Source: Sphingopyxis sp. YF1 (lineage in GTDB: Bacteria; Pseudomonadota; Alphaproteobacteria; Sphingomonadales; Sphingomonadaceae). Taken from it: a stretch of 64,000 nt of DNA. The position numbers and the translations under genes are program-made. Numbering within the stretch: the first letter of the stretch is position 1; each line of letters opens with the position of its first letter. The stretch is from contig NZ_CP033204.1 in NCBI RefSeq assembly GCF_022701295.1, forward strand, positions 2,046,001 to 2,110,000, read 5' to 3'. Below, piece after piece: positions 1 to 12,937 of this stretch. The notes under the pieces were generated by a model, which was not told the DNA's origin, made no database searches, and saw nothing but the letters and a program-made list of their open reading frames with translations.

Positions 1-1273
<1,273 letters not shown>

Positions 1274-1274
<1 letters not shown>

Positions 1275-1666
1275 CAATATTCCTCGACAAGTGCCTTGAG
1301 TTGTTCGGTACGTTCTCTGGTCAGGGTTGCGCGGCAGCCGCTGATCACCATCGATTCTGCGGATCCGCCGCGCATCGAATAGCCTTCGCTCTCGCAATGC
1401 CGGTCGCGGTAGGTCAGCCAGGCGCGCTGCGCGGCCAACAGCGTGTCGTGATAGCCCGGCCGATTGTCATATGTGCCGTCGAACTCGGCATCGATCTGCT
1501 TCATCTTCGCGGACGTCAGCTTCCATTGCACGTTGAGCTCGGCATCGGCCGCCTCATAGTCGCGATAGGCGCAGTGGTTCATCTCGATCTGATATTGCGG
1601 ATTGTCGCAATCGAACTCCGGCTCCTCGGCCGCGGCGACAAACAGCATCAACGACATCAGCATCAT
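1274..1666 (-). CDS. LprI/DUF1311-like periplasmic protein
   Basis: Small exported protein of 130 residues with a short hydrophobic N-terminus followed by a Cys-rich domain. The pattern of Cys, MNxCA, AQRAWLxYRDxxC and a final Cys matches the lysozyme-inhibitor LprI-type (DUF1311) family. The start is set at ATG 1666 because it overlaps the upstream stop as ATGA; a longer in-frame extension to 1849 has no signal-like sequence. Its own stop overlaps the pccA start. The family is known in part for lysozyme inhibition, but the role here is not evident, and its place between bioB and pccA may only reflect operon packing. Confidence 0.8.
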
Positions 1667-1905
1667 TCGCCCGTCTCCTGCGGCGCCGCGGGCGCCGGAA
1701 AAATCCGTTTCATCTGCCGCGCCCAGACGATGACCAGCACCAGCGCGCCGAGCCACAGCAGATTTTCGACCCACAAAGGCCCGCCCGCGCCCGCTTCGGT
1801 GCCCAGCCGCACCCCCTGCATCCGGTTTGCGGCGTAGCCGCTCGCGCACGAAGCGGGCAGCAAGAACAGCGTGGTCAACAGGGCAAGGAGCGGCTTGCGG
1901 GTCAC
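1663..1905 (-). CDS. small membrane protein of unknown function
   Basis: An 80-residue protein not assigned to a family. It has a hydrophobic N-terminal segment (signal-like, residues 5-20, with a Cys that fits a lipobox only poorly because a proline precedes it) and a second membrane segment near residues 46-62, followed by a basic stretch. It starts with GTG at 1905, sharing one base with the bioB stop (TAGTG), and ends inside the next start codon. This tight packing is the main evidence that it is a real gene. Confidence 0.6.
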   Translation of the reverse strand: MTRKPLLALLTTLFLLPASCASGYAANRMQGVRLGTEAGAGGPLWVENLLWLGALVLVIVWARQMKRIFPAPAAPQETGE

Positions 1906-2933
1906 TATTCGGCCGCTTCCAGCGCCTCGTCGCGGCGCATCGGCTCTTCGCTCACCATCGGCACGATCCCGAGCTTCGCGAACAGCGCAGCATCAGCGCT
2001 GTCGCCGCGATTGCCCGTGGTGAGCAATTTGTCGCCGGTGAAGATGCTGTTCGCGCCCGCCATGAAGCAGAGCGCCTGCGTCGCCTCCGACATGCTCTCG
2101 CGCCCCGCCGACAGGCGGACCATGCTCAGCGGCATCGTGATGCGCGCGACCGCGACGGTGCGCACGAACTCGATCTCGTCGATCTGGGCAAGCGGGGTGT
2201 CGGCGAGCATGTCGCCGAGCACGGTGCCCTTCACCGGCACCAGCGCATTGACCGGCACGCTTTCGGGATGGCGCGGCAAGGTCGCGAGTGCGTGGATGAA
2301 GCCGACCCGATCGCCGCGCGTCTCGCCCATGCCGACGATCCCGCCCGAGCAGACGTTGATGCCCGCGCTGCGAACTTCCTCCAGCGTGTCGAGCCGGTCC
2401 TGGAAGGTGCGGGTCGAGATGATGTTCTCGTAATTCTCCGGGCTCGTGTCGACATTATGGTTGTAATAGTCGAGCCCCGCGACCGCGAGCGTCTGGGCCT
2501 GCTCCTTGGTCAGCATCCCCAGCGTCATGCAGGTTTCCATGCCCATCTGGCGCACGCCTTCGATCATCTCGACGATCGCGGGCATGTCGCGATCCTTGGG
2601 GTTGCGCCACGCGGCGCCCATGCAGAAACGCTGCGAGCCCGCATCCTTCGCTTCGGCGGCCGCCTGCAACACCGCGCGCACGTCCATCAGCTTGGTCGCC
2701 TTCAGCCCCGTCTCGGCGTGCGCCGACTGCGAGCAATAACCGCAATCCTCGGCGCAGCCGCCGGTCTTGATCGACAGGAGCGTGCACAGCTGCACCTCTC
2801 CGCGCGCGTGGTGGCGGCGATGGACGCCCTGCGCCTCCCACATCAGCTCGTCGAACGGCAGGTCGAACAGTTCGGCGATTTCTTCGCGCGTCCAGTCGGT
2901 GCGGGGCAGGTTTTCGGCGGGGGGGAGAGTCAT
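1905..2933 (-). CDS. bioB: biotin synthase
   Basis: Radical-SAM enzyme that inserts sulfur into dethiobiotin to make biotin. The radical-SAM cluster motif CAEDCGYC places Cys60, Cys64 and Cys67; the later conserved cysteines ([23 protein letters not shown]) and the MVRLSAGR arginine that bind the auxiliary [2Fe-2S] cluster are present. Length 342 residues is normal. The gene lies in the same run as the biotin-dependent propionyl-CoA carboxylase genes, with other bio genes absent from the window. That suggests biotin supply is tied to carboxylase expression (inference). Confidence 0.97.
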   Translation of the reverse strand: MTLPPAENLPRTDWTREEIAELFDLPFDELMWEAQGVHRRHHARGEVQLCTLLSIKTGGCAEDCGYCSQSAHAETGLKATKLMDVRAVLQAAAEAKDAGSQRFCMGAAWRNPKDRDMPAIVEMIEGVRQMGMETCMTLGMLTKEQAQTLAVAGLDYYNHNVDTSPENYENIISTRTFQDRLDTLEEVRSAGINVCSGGIVGMGETRGDRVGFIHALATLPRHPESVPVNALVPVKGTVLGDMLADTPLAQIDEIEFVRTVAVARITMPLSMVRLSAGRESMSEATQALCFMAGANSIFTGDKLLTTGNRGDSADAALFAKLGIVPMVSEEPMRRDEALEAAE

Positions 2934-2948
2934 GGGAACGGCCCTTTG

Positions 2949-3386
2949 TTATCGGCAGAAGCGCTTGTGCGCCGCGAGGTAGAATGGGTGGGGCGGAGTT
3001 TCCCCCGCGAGGGGTGCGAACCGGTCCGCCGCCCACGCCTTGCGATCGGCAAAGCGGACGCGGACGACGCGCCGATCGCCGGCATCGCCATAGGCGCCGG
3101 TGCCGTACAGGATCAGCCCGATATCCGCCTTCGGCCGGGCGCAGTTGAAGCTGATCAGCCCCTTGTTGACGAATTTGTCGCCGGTTTCGAAATAGACGTC
3201 GCGCCAGCCGCCATCGGTCTTTTCAAGCCGCCCCGACCAGTCGGTGTGATAGACGGCGTCGATCTGCTGCCGGTAAAGGGGCTCGACCGTCACGCCCGGG
3301 CGATAGTCGCTCGGACGAAGGTCAGCCTTCGCCACCGCGGGTGCGGCGACAGCCAACAGCAGGGCAAGCGAGGCGATCCGCGACAT
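2949..3386 (-). CDS. periplasmic protein of unknown function
   Basis: A 145-residue exported protein I do not recognise. A clear signal peptide ([19 protein letters not shown]) is followed by a compact domain with a DVYFETGDKF stretch and one Cys near the middle and one at the end. The start at ATG 3386 overlaps the metY stop (TGATG); the longer open frame upstream is a shadow of metY. It sits between metY and bioB in the propionate run. Confidence 0.75.
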   Translation of the reverse strand: MSRIASLALLLAVAAPAVAKADLRPSDYRPGVTVEPLYRQQIDAVYHTDWSGRLEKTDGGWRDVYFETGDKFVNKGLISFNCARPKADIGLILYGTGAYGDAGDRRVVRVRFADRKAWAADRFAPLAGETPPHPFYLAAHKRFCR

Positions 3387-4662
3387 CAAGCCGCCGCGTC
3401 CAGCGCCTGCGCCAGGTCGGCGATGATGTCGTCGATATGCTCGATGCCCACCGACACGCGCACCACGTCGGGGCCTGCGCCCGCCTGCACCAGTTCGTCG
3501 GCCGACAACTGGCTGTGCGTCGTCGAGGCGGGGTGGATGATCAGCGAGCGCGTATCGCCGAGGTTGGCGAGATGGCTGAACAGCTTGACCGACGACACCA
3601 GCCTGACCCCGGCGTCGTAGCCACCCTTGAGGCCGAAGGTGAACACCGACCCGCCCTTGCCGCCCAGATATTTGTGCGCCAGCTCGTGATAGGGGTTGTC
3701 GCGCAGCCCGGCATAGGAAACCCAGCTCACCGCCGGATGCGCCTGCAACCATTTGGCGAGCGTGATCGCATTACTGCAATGCCGCTCCATGCGCAGCGCC
3801 AGCGTTTCCATGCCGGTCAGCGCGAGGAAGGCGTTCATCGGCGCCAGCGCCGGTCCCAGGTCGCGCAGTCCGAGCGTGCGCGCGGCGAGGATGAAGGCGA
3901 GATTGCCGAACGCCTCGGTGAATTTCAGCCCGTGATACGAAGCGTTGGGTTCGCTCAGCGTCGGATATTTGCCGCCCTTCGCCCAGTCGAACGATCCCGC
4001 GTCGACGATCACCCCGCCGATGGCATTGCCGTGGCCGTTCAAGAATTTGGTGGTCGAATGGACGACGATGTCGGCGCCATGCTCGATCGGCCGGCACAGG
4101 ATCGGGGTCGCCATCGTGTTGTCGACGATCAGCGGCACGCCCGCGTCGTGCGCGACCTTGGCGATCGCCTCGATGTCCTGCACCACCCCGCCGGGGTTGG
4201 CGAGGCTCTCGATGAACACCGCGCGCGTCTTGTCGTTGATCGCGGCCGCGACGTTCGCCGGATCGTCGGCGTCGACGAAATGCGTCGTCCATGCCATCTT
4301 GCGAAAGCTCTGGCCGAGCTGGTTGAGCGACCCGCCGTACAGCTTCTTCGCCGCAACGATCTCGCACCCCGGTTCCATCAGCGTGTGGAACGCCAGGAAC
4401 TGTGCGGCATGTCCCGATGCGACCGCCAGCGCCGCCTGTCCGCCCTCGAGCGCGGCGATCTTGCCTTCGAGCGCGCCGTTGGTCGGGTTCATGATCCGGG
4501 TGTAGATGTTCCCGAATTCCTGGAGGTTGAACAGCCGCGATGCGTGATCGACATCGTCGAAGACATAGGATGCGGTCTGGTAGATCGGCGTGATCCGCGC
4601 CTTGGTCGTCGGGTCGGGCGCGGTGCCGGCGTGGACGCTCAGCGTTTCGGGTTTCATCTCGG

Positions 4663-4666
<4 letters not shown>
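3386..4666 (-). CDS. metY: O-acetylhomoserine sulfhydrylase (aminocarboxypropyltransferase)
   Basis: PLP enzyme of the Cys/Met metabolism family that makes homocysteine from O-acetylhomoserine and sulfide. At 426 residues it has the MetY length rather than the roughly 390 of MetB/MetZ. The PLP lysine is Lys207 in HSTTKF, preceded by the VDNTMATP motif, and YTRIMNPT near residues 55-62 is typical. It overlaps scpA upstream by 4 bases and the periplasmic gene downstream by 1. Its place beside a B12-dependent mutase links sulfur amino-acid synthesis to this run; homocysteine-derived 2-oxobutyrate is a source of propionyl-CoA (known chemistry, link inferred). Confidence 0.92.
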
Positions 4667-6810
<2,144 letters not shown>

Positions 6811-6829
6811 ATACAGTCTCATTGTTATG

Positions 6830-6880
6830 CCCCGGCGAAAGCCGGGGTCCAGAAGTCGGGGGCCCCGGCTTTCGCCGGGG
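6830..6880. repeat. palindromic interspersed repeat between mce and scpA
   Basis: Two 18-base copies of the same sequence in opposite orientation (ccccggcgaaagccgggg at 6830-6847 and its inverse at 6863-6880), each itself nearly self-complementary. The transcript would fold into a strong hairpin. The same element recurs at 28762-28841, so it is an interspersed repeat and not a site specific to this operon. It could stabilise or partly end the upstream mRNA. Confidence 0.85.
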
Positions 6881-6889
6881 AACGGGAAA

Positions 6890-7330
6890 TCAATGCGCCT
6901 CCTTCGGCGTTTCCATGATCTCGGTCAGCACCCCGCCCATATCCTTGGGGTGCAGGAAGAAAATCAGCGTCCCGTGCGCCCCGATGCGCGGCTCGCCCAG
7001 CACGCGCTTGCCCAGCGCCTCGAACGCGGCCTTGGCGGCGTAGATGTCGGGGACTTCATAACAGACATGGTGCTGCCCGCCCGCAGGGTTCTTTTGCAGG
7101 AAGCCCGCGATCGACGTGTTGCCCGGCAGCGGCTCGACCAGTTCGATCTGCGTGCCGTTGAGCGCGCCATCGGCGCCCGGCGTATCGACGAAGCACACCT
7201 TCACGCCCTGATCGGGCAGGTCGAAGGGTTCGTGGATCTTCGTCGCGCCCATCACGTCGCGGTAAAAGACGATGCTGTCGGCGATCGACGGCGTCGCAAC
7301 GCCGATATGGTTCAAACGTCCCAGTTTCAT
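6890..7330 (-). CDS. mce: methylmalonyl-CoA epimerase
   Basis: Vicinal-oxygen-chelate metalloenzyme that converts (S)- to (R)-methylmalonyl-CoA, the step between the carboxylase and the mutase. The protein is about 146 residues with paired VOC repeats: [13 protein letters not shown] at the start with the metal His, [11 protein letters not shown] in the middle and a final [10 protein letters not shown] glutamate. The start at ATG 7330 overlaps the upstream stop as ATGA, so the six extra residues of the longer frame are unlikely. It lies directly before scpA. Confidence 0.93.
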   Translation of the reverse strand: MKLGRLNHIGVATPSIADSIVFYRDVMGATKIHEPFDLPDQGVKVCFVDTPGADGALNGTQIELVEPLPGNTSIAGFLQKNPAGGQHHVCYEVPDIYAAKAAFEALGKRVLGEPRIGAHGTLIFFLHPKDMGGVLTEIMETPKEAH

Positions 7331-7587
7331 AAAGCCCTCGATATCCATCCCAATGTGATCGCGATCCCGACCGCGACGAAAACCAGTCCCAACAGCGCGA
7401 CGAATTGCGTCCCGCGATACGCCAGCGCAAAGCCGACCGGATTATCCTCGCGCGACAGGCCGCGCCCCATGCCCCGGTCGACGACGCCCGCCTGCCCCCA
7501 ATGGCGCGCCATCGCCCATGCGGTCCGGGCAATGACCCAGGCACCGATGGTCCAGCAGACCGAGATGGCGGCCCAGAACCATTCCAT
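7327..7587 (-). CDS. small two-helix membrane protein
   Basis: An 86-residue protein with two hydrophobic segments (about residues 3-23 and 60-80) flanking a polar loop with several Arg and Gly residues. The start MEWFWAAISV at 7587 lies 10 bases after the upstream stop, and the gene ends inside the mce start codon. I do not recognise a family. Position between the exported protein and mce suggests co-transcription with the propionate genes. Confidence 0.7.
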   Translation of the reverse strand: MEWFWAAISVCWTIGAWVIARTAWAMARHWGQAGVVDRGMGRGLSREDNPVGFALAYRGTQFVALLGLVFVAVGIAITLGWISRAL

Positions 7588-7597
7588 CACCCGCGCC

Positions 7598-8347
7598 TCA
7601 GCAACCCGGAACCCGGTCGGCGCCGACCAGTGCATATTTGCCGTCCTTCAACACATAGCGCTGCGTGAACGACCGCGTGCCGGTGTAGCCGACAGTGAAG
7701 CTCTTGTCGGGCTCGGCCGCGACGATCTTGCCCTCATATTCGCCATCGGCCTGCCCGACGCCCGCGCCCGAGCTCATCGCGTCGGTGAAGCCCGCCCGAT
7801 CGACCGGGCCATCGGGGGTCAATTCGGTCAGCGTCGCGGTGCTGATCGCGCAGCCCTGCCACACCCCGCCGCCCGCGGTGACGAGATAGGGATTCTTGCC
7901 GATCGCGTCGCTGAACGCCCACGACGTCGCGGCATTGCCGACGGTGCCGACCGCGCCACGGTCAAACCATTCACCCTGCTTCTGCCAGCCCGACGGGCCG
8001 CCCTGCAGATAGTGGATCGCGTTGATCCCGCCGTCGCCATGCCCGGCCTCGTCGAGGCTGCCGAGGCTCAGCAGCACGCCGACATTGTTCGGCAACAGGT
8101 GGATCGCGGCGGGACGGAAATGATAGGTCCGCCCGTCGATTTCGCGCGCCGCCATCGCCACGGCGCCCTTGCCGAGACCGAAGGCCGCACGGAACGCAAT
8201 GTCGATCGTTTCGCTTTCCTCGCTGCCGAGCGTGATCGGAAAGGCCGGCTCGGGCTTGCCGACAGGGGTATCGGGATCGAACGCCGACGCCGCCGACGAA
8301 GCCAGCAGCGCGGGGACGATCAGGGCACCAAGAAGCAAATTTCGCAT
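7598..8347 (-). CDS. exported protein of unknown function
   Basis: A 249-residue protein with a signal peptide (MRNLLLGALIVPALLASSAASA). The mature part has a segment with FRAAFGLGKGAVAMAAREIDG, a Gly-rich region near YLVTAGGGVWQGC and a C-terminal Cys; no catalytic signature is recognised. The start is ATG 8347 with GAGG seven bases upstream; a TTG two codons earlier is less likely. It lies between pccB and mce, so it belongs to the same run by position only. Confidence 0.75.
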   Translation of the reverse strand: MRNLLLGALIVPALLASSAASAFDPDTPVGKPEPAFPITLGSEESETIDIAFRAAFGLGKGAVAMAAREIDGRTYHFRPAAIHLLPNNVGVLLSLGSLDEAGHGDGGINAIHYLQGGPSGWQKQGEWFDRGAVGTVGNAATSWAFSDAIGKNPYLVTAGGGVWQGCAISTATLTELTPDGPVDRAGFTDAMSSGAGVGQADGEYEGKIVAAEPDKSFTVGYTGTRSFTQRYVLKDGKYALVGADRVPGC

Positions 8348-8464
8348 CTTCAAACCTCATTTGGAATCAAGGGCATCGCGGCAGCATCCTAGCCGCCCTT
8401 TACCCTTGCCTCCAACCCGCCGGAAAGCTTGTGTCGGCCATCACAGGCCGAATAACTCTCCATT

Positions 8465-8540
8465 CGTCATGCCGAACTCGATCCGGCATCCCGCTTTGCG
8501 ACGTTGCCGAGCGGCCCCCCGGATCAAGTCCGGGGTGACG
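8465..8540. repeat. interspersed inverted repeat downstream of pccB
   Basis: A roughly 76-base element flanked by cgtcat and gtgacg with internal complementary arms (gccgaactcgatccggc; ccccggatcaagtccgggg). It matches from memory a sphingomonad intergenic repeat. It fills much of the 200-base gap between pccB and the exported protein and could form a hairpin in the pccB transcript. Confidence 0.7.
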
Positions 8541-8547
8541 CCGATTA

Positions 8548-10080
8548 TCACAGCGGAATATTGTCGTGTTTCTTCCACGGGTTTTCGAGCTGCTTGTTCC
8601 TGAGCTTGCGCAGCCCCAGCGCGATCCGCTTGCGCGTGTTGTGCGGGTGGATCACCTCGTCGATATAGCCGCGCGATGCCGCGACGAACGGGTTCGCGAA
8701 GCGGTCCTCATATTCCTTCGTCCGCTGCGCGATCTTTTCGGGGTCGCCGATATCGCTGCGGAAGATGATCTCGACCGCGCCCTTCGCGCCCATCACCGCG
8801 ATCTCGGCGGTCGGCCAGGCATAGTTCAAATCGCCGCGCAGATGTTTCGACGCCATCACGTCATACGCGCCGCCATAGGCCTTGCGCGTGATCACCGTGA
8901 TCTTGGGTACCGTCGCTTCGGCATAGGCGAAGAGCAGTTTCGCGCCATGCTTGATGATGCCGTTATATTCCTGCGCGGTGCCGGGCAGGAAACCGGGAAC
9001 GTCGACGAAGGTGACGATCGGGATTTCGAACGCGTCGCAAAAGCGAACGAAGCGCGCGGCCTTCTTTGACGAATTGATGTCGAGCACGCCTGCGAGCACC
9101 ATCGGCTGGTTCGCGACGATGCCGATCGTGCGCCCCTCGATGCGTCCGAAACCGACGATGATGTTCGCGGCGTGCGCCGGCTGCACCTCGAAGAAATCGC
9201 CCTCGTCGACCGTTTTGCGGATCAGTTCGTGCATGTCGTACGGCTGGTTCGCATTGGGCGGGATCAGCGTGTCGAGACTGATCTCGGCGCGGTCATAGGG
9301 GTCACTCGTCGGACGCACCGGCACGCCGCTGCGATTGTTTTCGGGCAGGTAATCAAAGAAATCGCGCGCCGCGAGCAGCGTCTCGATGTCGTTCTCGAAC
9401 GCCAGATCGGCGACCGAGCTCTTGGTCGTGTGGGTGATCGCGCCGCCGAGCTGCTCTTGCGTCACCACCTCGTTGGTAACGGTTTTGACAACATCGGGAC
9501 CGGTGACGAACATGTAGCTCGAATCCTTCACCATGAAGATGAAGTCGGTCATCGCGGGGCTGTAAACCGCGCCGCCCGCGCACGGGCCCATGATCAGGCT
9601 GATCTGCGGCACCACGCCCGACGCCAGCACGTTGCGCTGGAACACCTCGGCATAGCCGCCAAGCGACGCAACGCCTTCCTGGATGCGCGCGCCGCCGCTG
9701 TCGTTCAGGCCGATGACCGGCGCGCCGACCTTCATCGCATTGTCCATCACCTTCATGATCTTCTCGGCGTGACGCTCGGACAGCGAGCCGCCGAAAACCG
9801 TGAAGTCCTGACTGAAGACATAGACGAGGCGGCCGTTGATCGTGCCCGATCCGGTGACGACGCCGTCGCCCGGAACCTTCTGATCCTGCATGCCGAAATC
9901 GGTGCAATTATGCTCGACATAGGTATCAAGCTCCTCGAACGAGCCCTCGTCGAGCAGCACGTCGAGCCGCTCGCGCGCGGTCAGCTTGCCCTTGGCGTGC
10001 TGCGCGTCGATGCGCTTCTGCCCGCCCCCCAGGGCGGCGGCGGCGCGGCGGGCTTCCATTTCGGCGATATTGGCGGACAT
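8548..10080 (-). CDS. pccB: propionyl-CoA carboxylase beta subunit (carboxyltransferase)
   Basis: Transfers the carboxyl group from biotin to propionyl-CoA, giving (S)-methylmalonyl-CoA. The 510-residue protein shows the crotonase-like carboxyltransferase halves: [19 protein letters not shown] and the glycine-rich [16 protein letters not shown] in the N half, [13 protein letters not shown] and [11 protein letters not shown] in the C half. The start [12 protein letters not shown] at 10080 has GGAGAG eight bases upstream; the longer open frame runs into the divergent promoter. It is the first gene of the propionate run and divergent from the PccR-type regulator. Confidence 0.96.
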   Translation of the reverse strand: MSANIAEMEARRAAAALGGGQKRIDAQHAKGKLTARERLDVLLDEGSFEELDTYVEHNCTDFGMQDQKVPGDGVVTGSGTINGRLVYVFSQDFTVFGGSLSERHAEKIMKVMDNAMKVGAPVIGLNDSGGARIQEGVASLGGYAEVFQRNVLASGVVPQISLIMGPCAGGAVYSPAMTDFIFMVKDSSYMFVTGPDVVKTVTNEVVTQEQLGGAITHTTKSSVADLAFENDIETLLAARDFFDYLPENNRSGVPVRPTSDPYDRAEISLDTLIPPNANQPYDMHELIRKTVDEGDFFEVQPAHAANIIVGFGRIEGRTIGIVANQPMVLAGVLDINSSKKAARFVRFCDAFEIPIVTFVDVPGFLPGTAQEYNGIIKHGAKLLFAYAEATVPKITVITRKAYGGAYDVMASKHLRGDLNYAWPTAEIAVMGAKGAVEIIFRSDIGDPEKIAQRTKEYEDRFANPFVAASRGYIDEVIHPHNTRKRIALGLRKLRNKQLENPWKKHDNIPL

Positions 10081-10131
10081 GCGTCTCTCCGGTTGTTCTC
10101 GAACGCACCCCCTGCCCCCGCCCGCGCCCCG

Positions 10132-10175
10132 ATGCAAATGCGAATTTGCAAAGTTGCAAAGTTCATATTTGCAAA
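10132..10175. promoter_or_regulatory. cluster of TTTGCAAA-like boxes, likely PccR/ScfR operator
   Basis: The gap between pccB and the divergent regulator holds TTTGCAAA at 10145-10152, GTTGCAAA at 10153-10160, TTTGCAAA at 10168-10175 and a weaker ATGCAAAT at 10132-10139. From memory, the Rhodobacter sphaeroides PccR site consists of two TTTGCAAA boxes four bases apart. The spacing differs here (TGCA cores 14, 8 and 15 bases apart). The last box lies 14 bases before the regulator start, which suggests autoregulation as well as control of pccB. Confidence 0.75.
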
Positions 10176-10189
10176 CTAGCCTTGCATCC

Positions 10190-11599
10190 ATGACCCCCAC
10201 CCGACTCTACGCTGGGCGGCAACTTCGCCAACTTCGGGAAAGCCGCGCCTTCCGCCAGGCCGACTTCGCCGCGCAGCTCGGCATCTCGGCCTCCTACCTC
10301 AGCCAGATCGAGCACGACGACCGCCCGCTGACCCCCGCGCTGCTCGACCGGCTGCAACGCCTCTTCCCGCTCGAATGGGAGGAAGTCTCCGCCGATACCG
10401 GCGACCGCCGCGCGGGGGCGCTGCGCGAAGCCGCTGCCGACCCGCTCTTCGCCGCCTCCCCCCTGCCCCCCGAGCAACTCGAGCGCGCCGCGCTCCAGCA
10501 ACCCCAGCTCGCCGACCAGTTCGTCGCGCTCCACGCCGCCTACCGCCGCGCGGGCCAGCGCCTGCAGATGATCGACGAGGCGCTGACCGGCGGCACCGCC
10601 GAGGGCAGCCGTCTGCCGTGGGAGGAGGTTCGCGACTGGTTCCACGACGCCGGAAACTATGTCGACAGCATCGACCGCGCCGCCGAGATACTCGCGGCCG
10701 GGCTACGCGGCAAATCGCCCTCGCCCGCGATCGAAACCATTGAGCGTCGCCTGCGCGACGCGCTCGGCATTTCAATCGTCTATCAGCAGGCACAGGCGCT
10801 GCGCGATTATGACGCGACGATGCGCCACCTCGTCATCGACCCGTCGCAGCCGCCCGAAACCCGCCGCTTCCAGCTCGCGCACCAGTTCGCAGCATTGGCG
10901 CTAGCGAACGAAATCGCCGCGGTGGTCGAGGCGTCGCCGCTGCGCACCACCGCCGCGCGCCAGCTGCTCCATGTCGGGCTGGCCAACTACGCCGCTGGCG
11001 CGGTGCTGATGCCCTATGCCCCCTTTCGCGCCAGCGCACGCGCGGTGCGCCACGACATCGACCGGCTGCGGCTCGAATATGGCGTGAGCTTCGAACAGGC
11101 CTGCCACCGCCTCTCTACGCTTCAGCGCCCCGGCGCGCGCGGCATCCCGATGTTCTTCTGCCGCGTCGACATGGCGGGCAACATCACCAAGCGCCATAGC
11201 GCGACGCGTCTGCAATTCGCACGCTTCGGCGGCGCCTGTCCTTTATGGGTCGTCCACGAGGCCGCGGCGATCCCCGACCGCATCATCTTCCAGCTCGCCG
11301 AAACCCCCGATGGCCTCCGTTACGTGTCGATGGCGAAGGGGCTGGTGAAACCCTCGGGAAGCTATGCGCGCAGCCCGCGCCGCTACGCCGTCGCGCTGGG
11401 GTGCGAGGCGCAATATGCCGGCGACTTCGTCTATGCCGACGGGGTCGATGTCGCCGCCGCCCATGCCGCGACGCGCATCGGCTCCTCGTGCCGCATCTGC
11501 CCGCGCGACGACTGCGACCAGCGCGCCTTCCCGCCCAGCGACCGGCCGATCCTCGTCGACCCCGACCGGCGCGACGTCGTACCCTACCGGATCGGCTAG
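10190..11599 (+). CDS. ScfR/PccR-type short-chain fatty acyl-CoA transcriptional regulator
   Basis: A 469-residue regulator. Residues 8-62 form an XRE-type helix-turn-helix ([20 protein letters not shown]). The middle carries an IrrE/ImmA-peptidase-like domain that has lost a clear HExxH motif ([17 protein letters not shown]). The C-terminal part ends in a Cys cluster ([18 protein letters not shown]). This order matches the ScfR family, in which PccR senses propionyl-CoA-related acyl-CoAs. It starts at ATG 10190, divergent from pccB, and its stop shares two bases with the convergent reductase gene. Control of the propionate run is inferred from position and operator boxes. Confidence 0.88.
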   Translation: MTPTRLYAGRQLRQLRESRAFRQADFAAQLGISASYLSQIEHDDRPLTPALLDRLQRLFPLEWEEVSADTGDRRAGALREAAADPLFAASPLPPEQLERAALQQPQLADQFVALHAAYRRAGQRLQMIDEALTGGTAEGSRLPWEEVRDWFHDAGNYVDSIDRAAEILAAGLRGKSPSPAIETIERRLRDALGISIVYQQAQALRDYDATMRHLVIDPSQPPETRRFQLAHQFAALALANEIAAVVEASPLRTTAARQLLHVGLANYAAGAVLMPYAPFRASARAVRHDIDRLRLEYGVSFEQACHRLSTLQRPGARGIPMFFCRVDMAGNITKRHSATRLQFARFGGACPLWVVHEAAAIPDRIIFQLAETPDGLRYVSMAKGLVKPSGSYARSPRRYAVALGCEAQYAGDFVYADGVDVAAAHAATRIGSSCRICPRDDCDQRAFPPSDRPILVDPDRRDVVPYRIG

Positions 11600-12612
11600 T
11601 TTTTCACGATCCCCCGCTCGATCAGACTATGCGCCGTCGCAAGGATGGCTTCCTCCGGCGGCCGCATCGTCCAACCGAGCCTCTCCATCGCATGGCGGCT
11701 GTCGCCGCCGCGGACATTGCCCAGTTCGGCAACGACCTGCCTGAGTTCGGGCCGGAAAATCGCGAGCGCCTTGAGCAGCCAGCCGGGCATCCTGCGCGTC
11801 GGGACCTTGCGCGCCTGCGCGCCGAGATTCGCCCGCAGGATATGCGCGACGTCGATGAACTTCAGAAACGGCCCCGAACAGATAAAGCGCTCGTCACGAA
11901 GCCCCTCGGCCGTCAGTGCGCGATAATGCAGGTCGGCCACGTCGCGCACGTCGATGATACCGAAACCGACGTCGGGGCACATCGGAACCCTGCCCTCGAG
12001 CAATTGCTTCACGACCTCGATCGAGGTCGACAGATCGTCTGACAGCAGCGGGCCGAACACCGCGGCGGGGTTGACCGATGCGAACTCCATATCGCCGCCC
12101 TCGGCCGTCACCCAGTCACGCGCCGCGCGCTCGGCGACGGTCTTCGAGCGCGGATAGGGCATGACCTCAGGGTTGGCGAGATTGGTCCAGTCGCCCTCGT
12201 CATAGAGGTCCCGGCCCTTGCCATGGCCATAGGCGACCGCCGCCATCGACGATGTGAGGACGAAACGCTTCACGCCCGCCGCACGCGCGAAGCGAAGCGC
12301 GCGCAAAGCGCCTTCGCGCGCCGGCACGACCAACTCGTCGGGATGCCCGGGAACAGCCAGCGGAAAGGGCGAGGCGACATGCGCGACATGCGTGCACCCT
12401 GCGACCGCTTCCGCCCAGCCGGCATCATGCTCAAGGTCCGCGGCGAAAAGGCGCAGTCTGGCGTCGTCGACATCGAGCCAGCCGCGGACCTCGGGTTCGC
12501 GTGTCAGGTTGCGCACGGTGGTGCGAACGTTCCAGCCCTCGCCGATCAGCTGCCGGATCAGAAAGCCCGCGATATAGCCGCTGCCCCCGGTGACCAAAGC
12601 CGTTCCCGCCAT
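11596..12612 (-). CDS. NAD(P)-dependent epimerase/dehydratase, aldehyde-reductase type (extended SDR)
   Basis: Extended short-chain dehydrogenase of 338 residues resembling dihydroflavonol-4-reductase and bacterial aldehyde reductases. The cofactor motif TGGSGYIAG is at residues 8-16, an arginine follows beta-2 (TTVRNLTR, favouring NADPH), the catalytic TSSMAAVAYG segment follows, and the YPRSK motif supplies Tyr and Lys. GGAGG lies 8 bases before ATG 12612. The substrate cannot be read from sequence. Its end overlaps the convergent PccR-type gene by 2-3 bases. Confidence 0.82.
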   Translation of the reverse strand: MAGTALVTGGSGYIAGFLIRQLIGEGWNVRTTVRNLTREPEVRGWLDVDDARLRLFAADLEHDAGWAEAVAGCTHVAHVASPFPLAVPGHPDELVVPAREGALRALRFARAAGVKRFVLTSSMAAVAYGHGKGRDLYDEGDWTNLANPEVMPYPRSKTVAERAARDWVTAEGGDMEFASVNPAAVFGPLLSDDLSTSIEVVKQLLEGRVPMCPDVGFGIIDVRDVADLHYRALTAEGLRDERFICSGPFLKFIDVAHILRANLGAQARKVPTRRMPGWLLKALAIFRPELRQVVAELGNVRGGDSRHAMERLGWTMRPPEEAILATAHSLIERGIVKN

Positions 12613-12679
12613 GCGCCGCCTCCCGTCGTTTGCGGTCGGGAGACTAACAGCTGCCGCATCCCGGCGGAAGCCGGCGGTT

Positions 12680-12937
12680 TCAGCGCGCCGTCAGCCGGTC
12701 CTTCGCCCGCGCTATGGCGCCGGCGATCGCGGCCCGCGACTGCGGGCTGTTGCGCCAGCAGCTGGCGCCGAGCAGCAGGCTGACGCGCGTGCAGATGTCG
12801 TCGGCGTCCCGCGTCGCGAGATCGGCCAGCGAAACGATGCCGATTTCCTCCAGCCGCGCCACGACCGTCGGGCCAACCCCTTTCACCGCCAGCAACTGCG
12901 CCCGTTCGTCGGACGAAAAGCCGGTCGGCGCGGTCAT
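12680..12937 (-). CDS. small helix-hairpin-helix protein
   Basis: An 85-residue protein whose residues 12-45 (LLAVKGVGPTVVARLEEIG, then SLADLA) form a helix-hairpin-helix as found in DNA-binding and damage-related proteins. The rest is helical with two Cys. The start overlaps the gor stop by 4 bases (ATGA), so it is probably co-translated with glutathione reductase. Function is unknown. Confidence 0.75.
   Translation of the reverse strand: MTAPTGFSSDERAQLLAVKGVGPTVVARLEEIGIVSLADLATRDADDICTRVSLLLGASCWRNSPQSRAAIAGAIARAKDRLTAR

Noticed and set aside
1827..3620. 597-residue plus-strand open frame across bioB and neighbours
   Set aside because: It is the antisense shadow of bioB and the periplasmic gene; Arg/His-rich sequence without domains, as common in GC-rich DNA.
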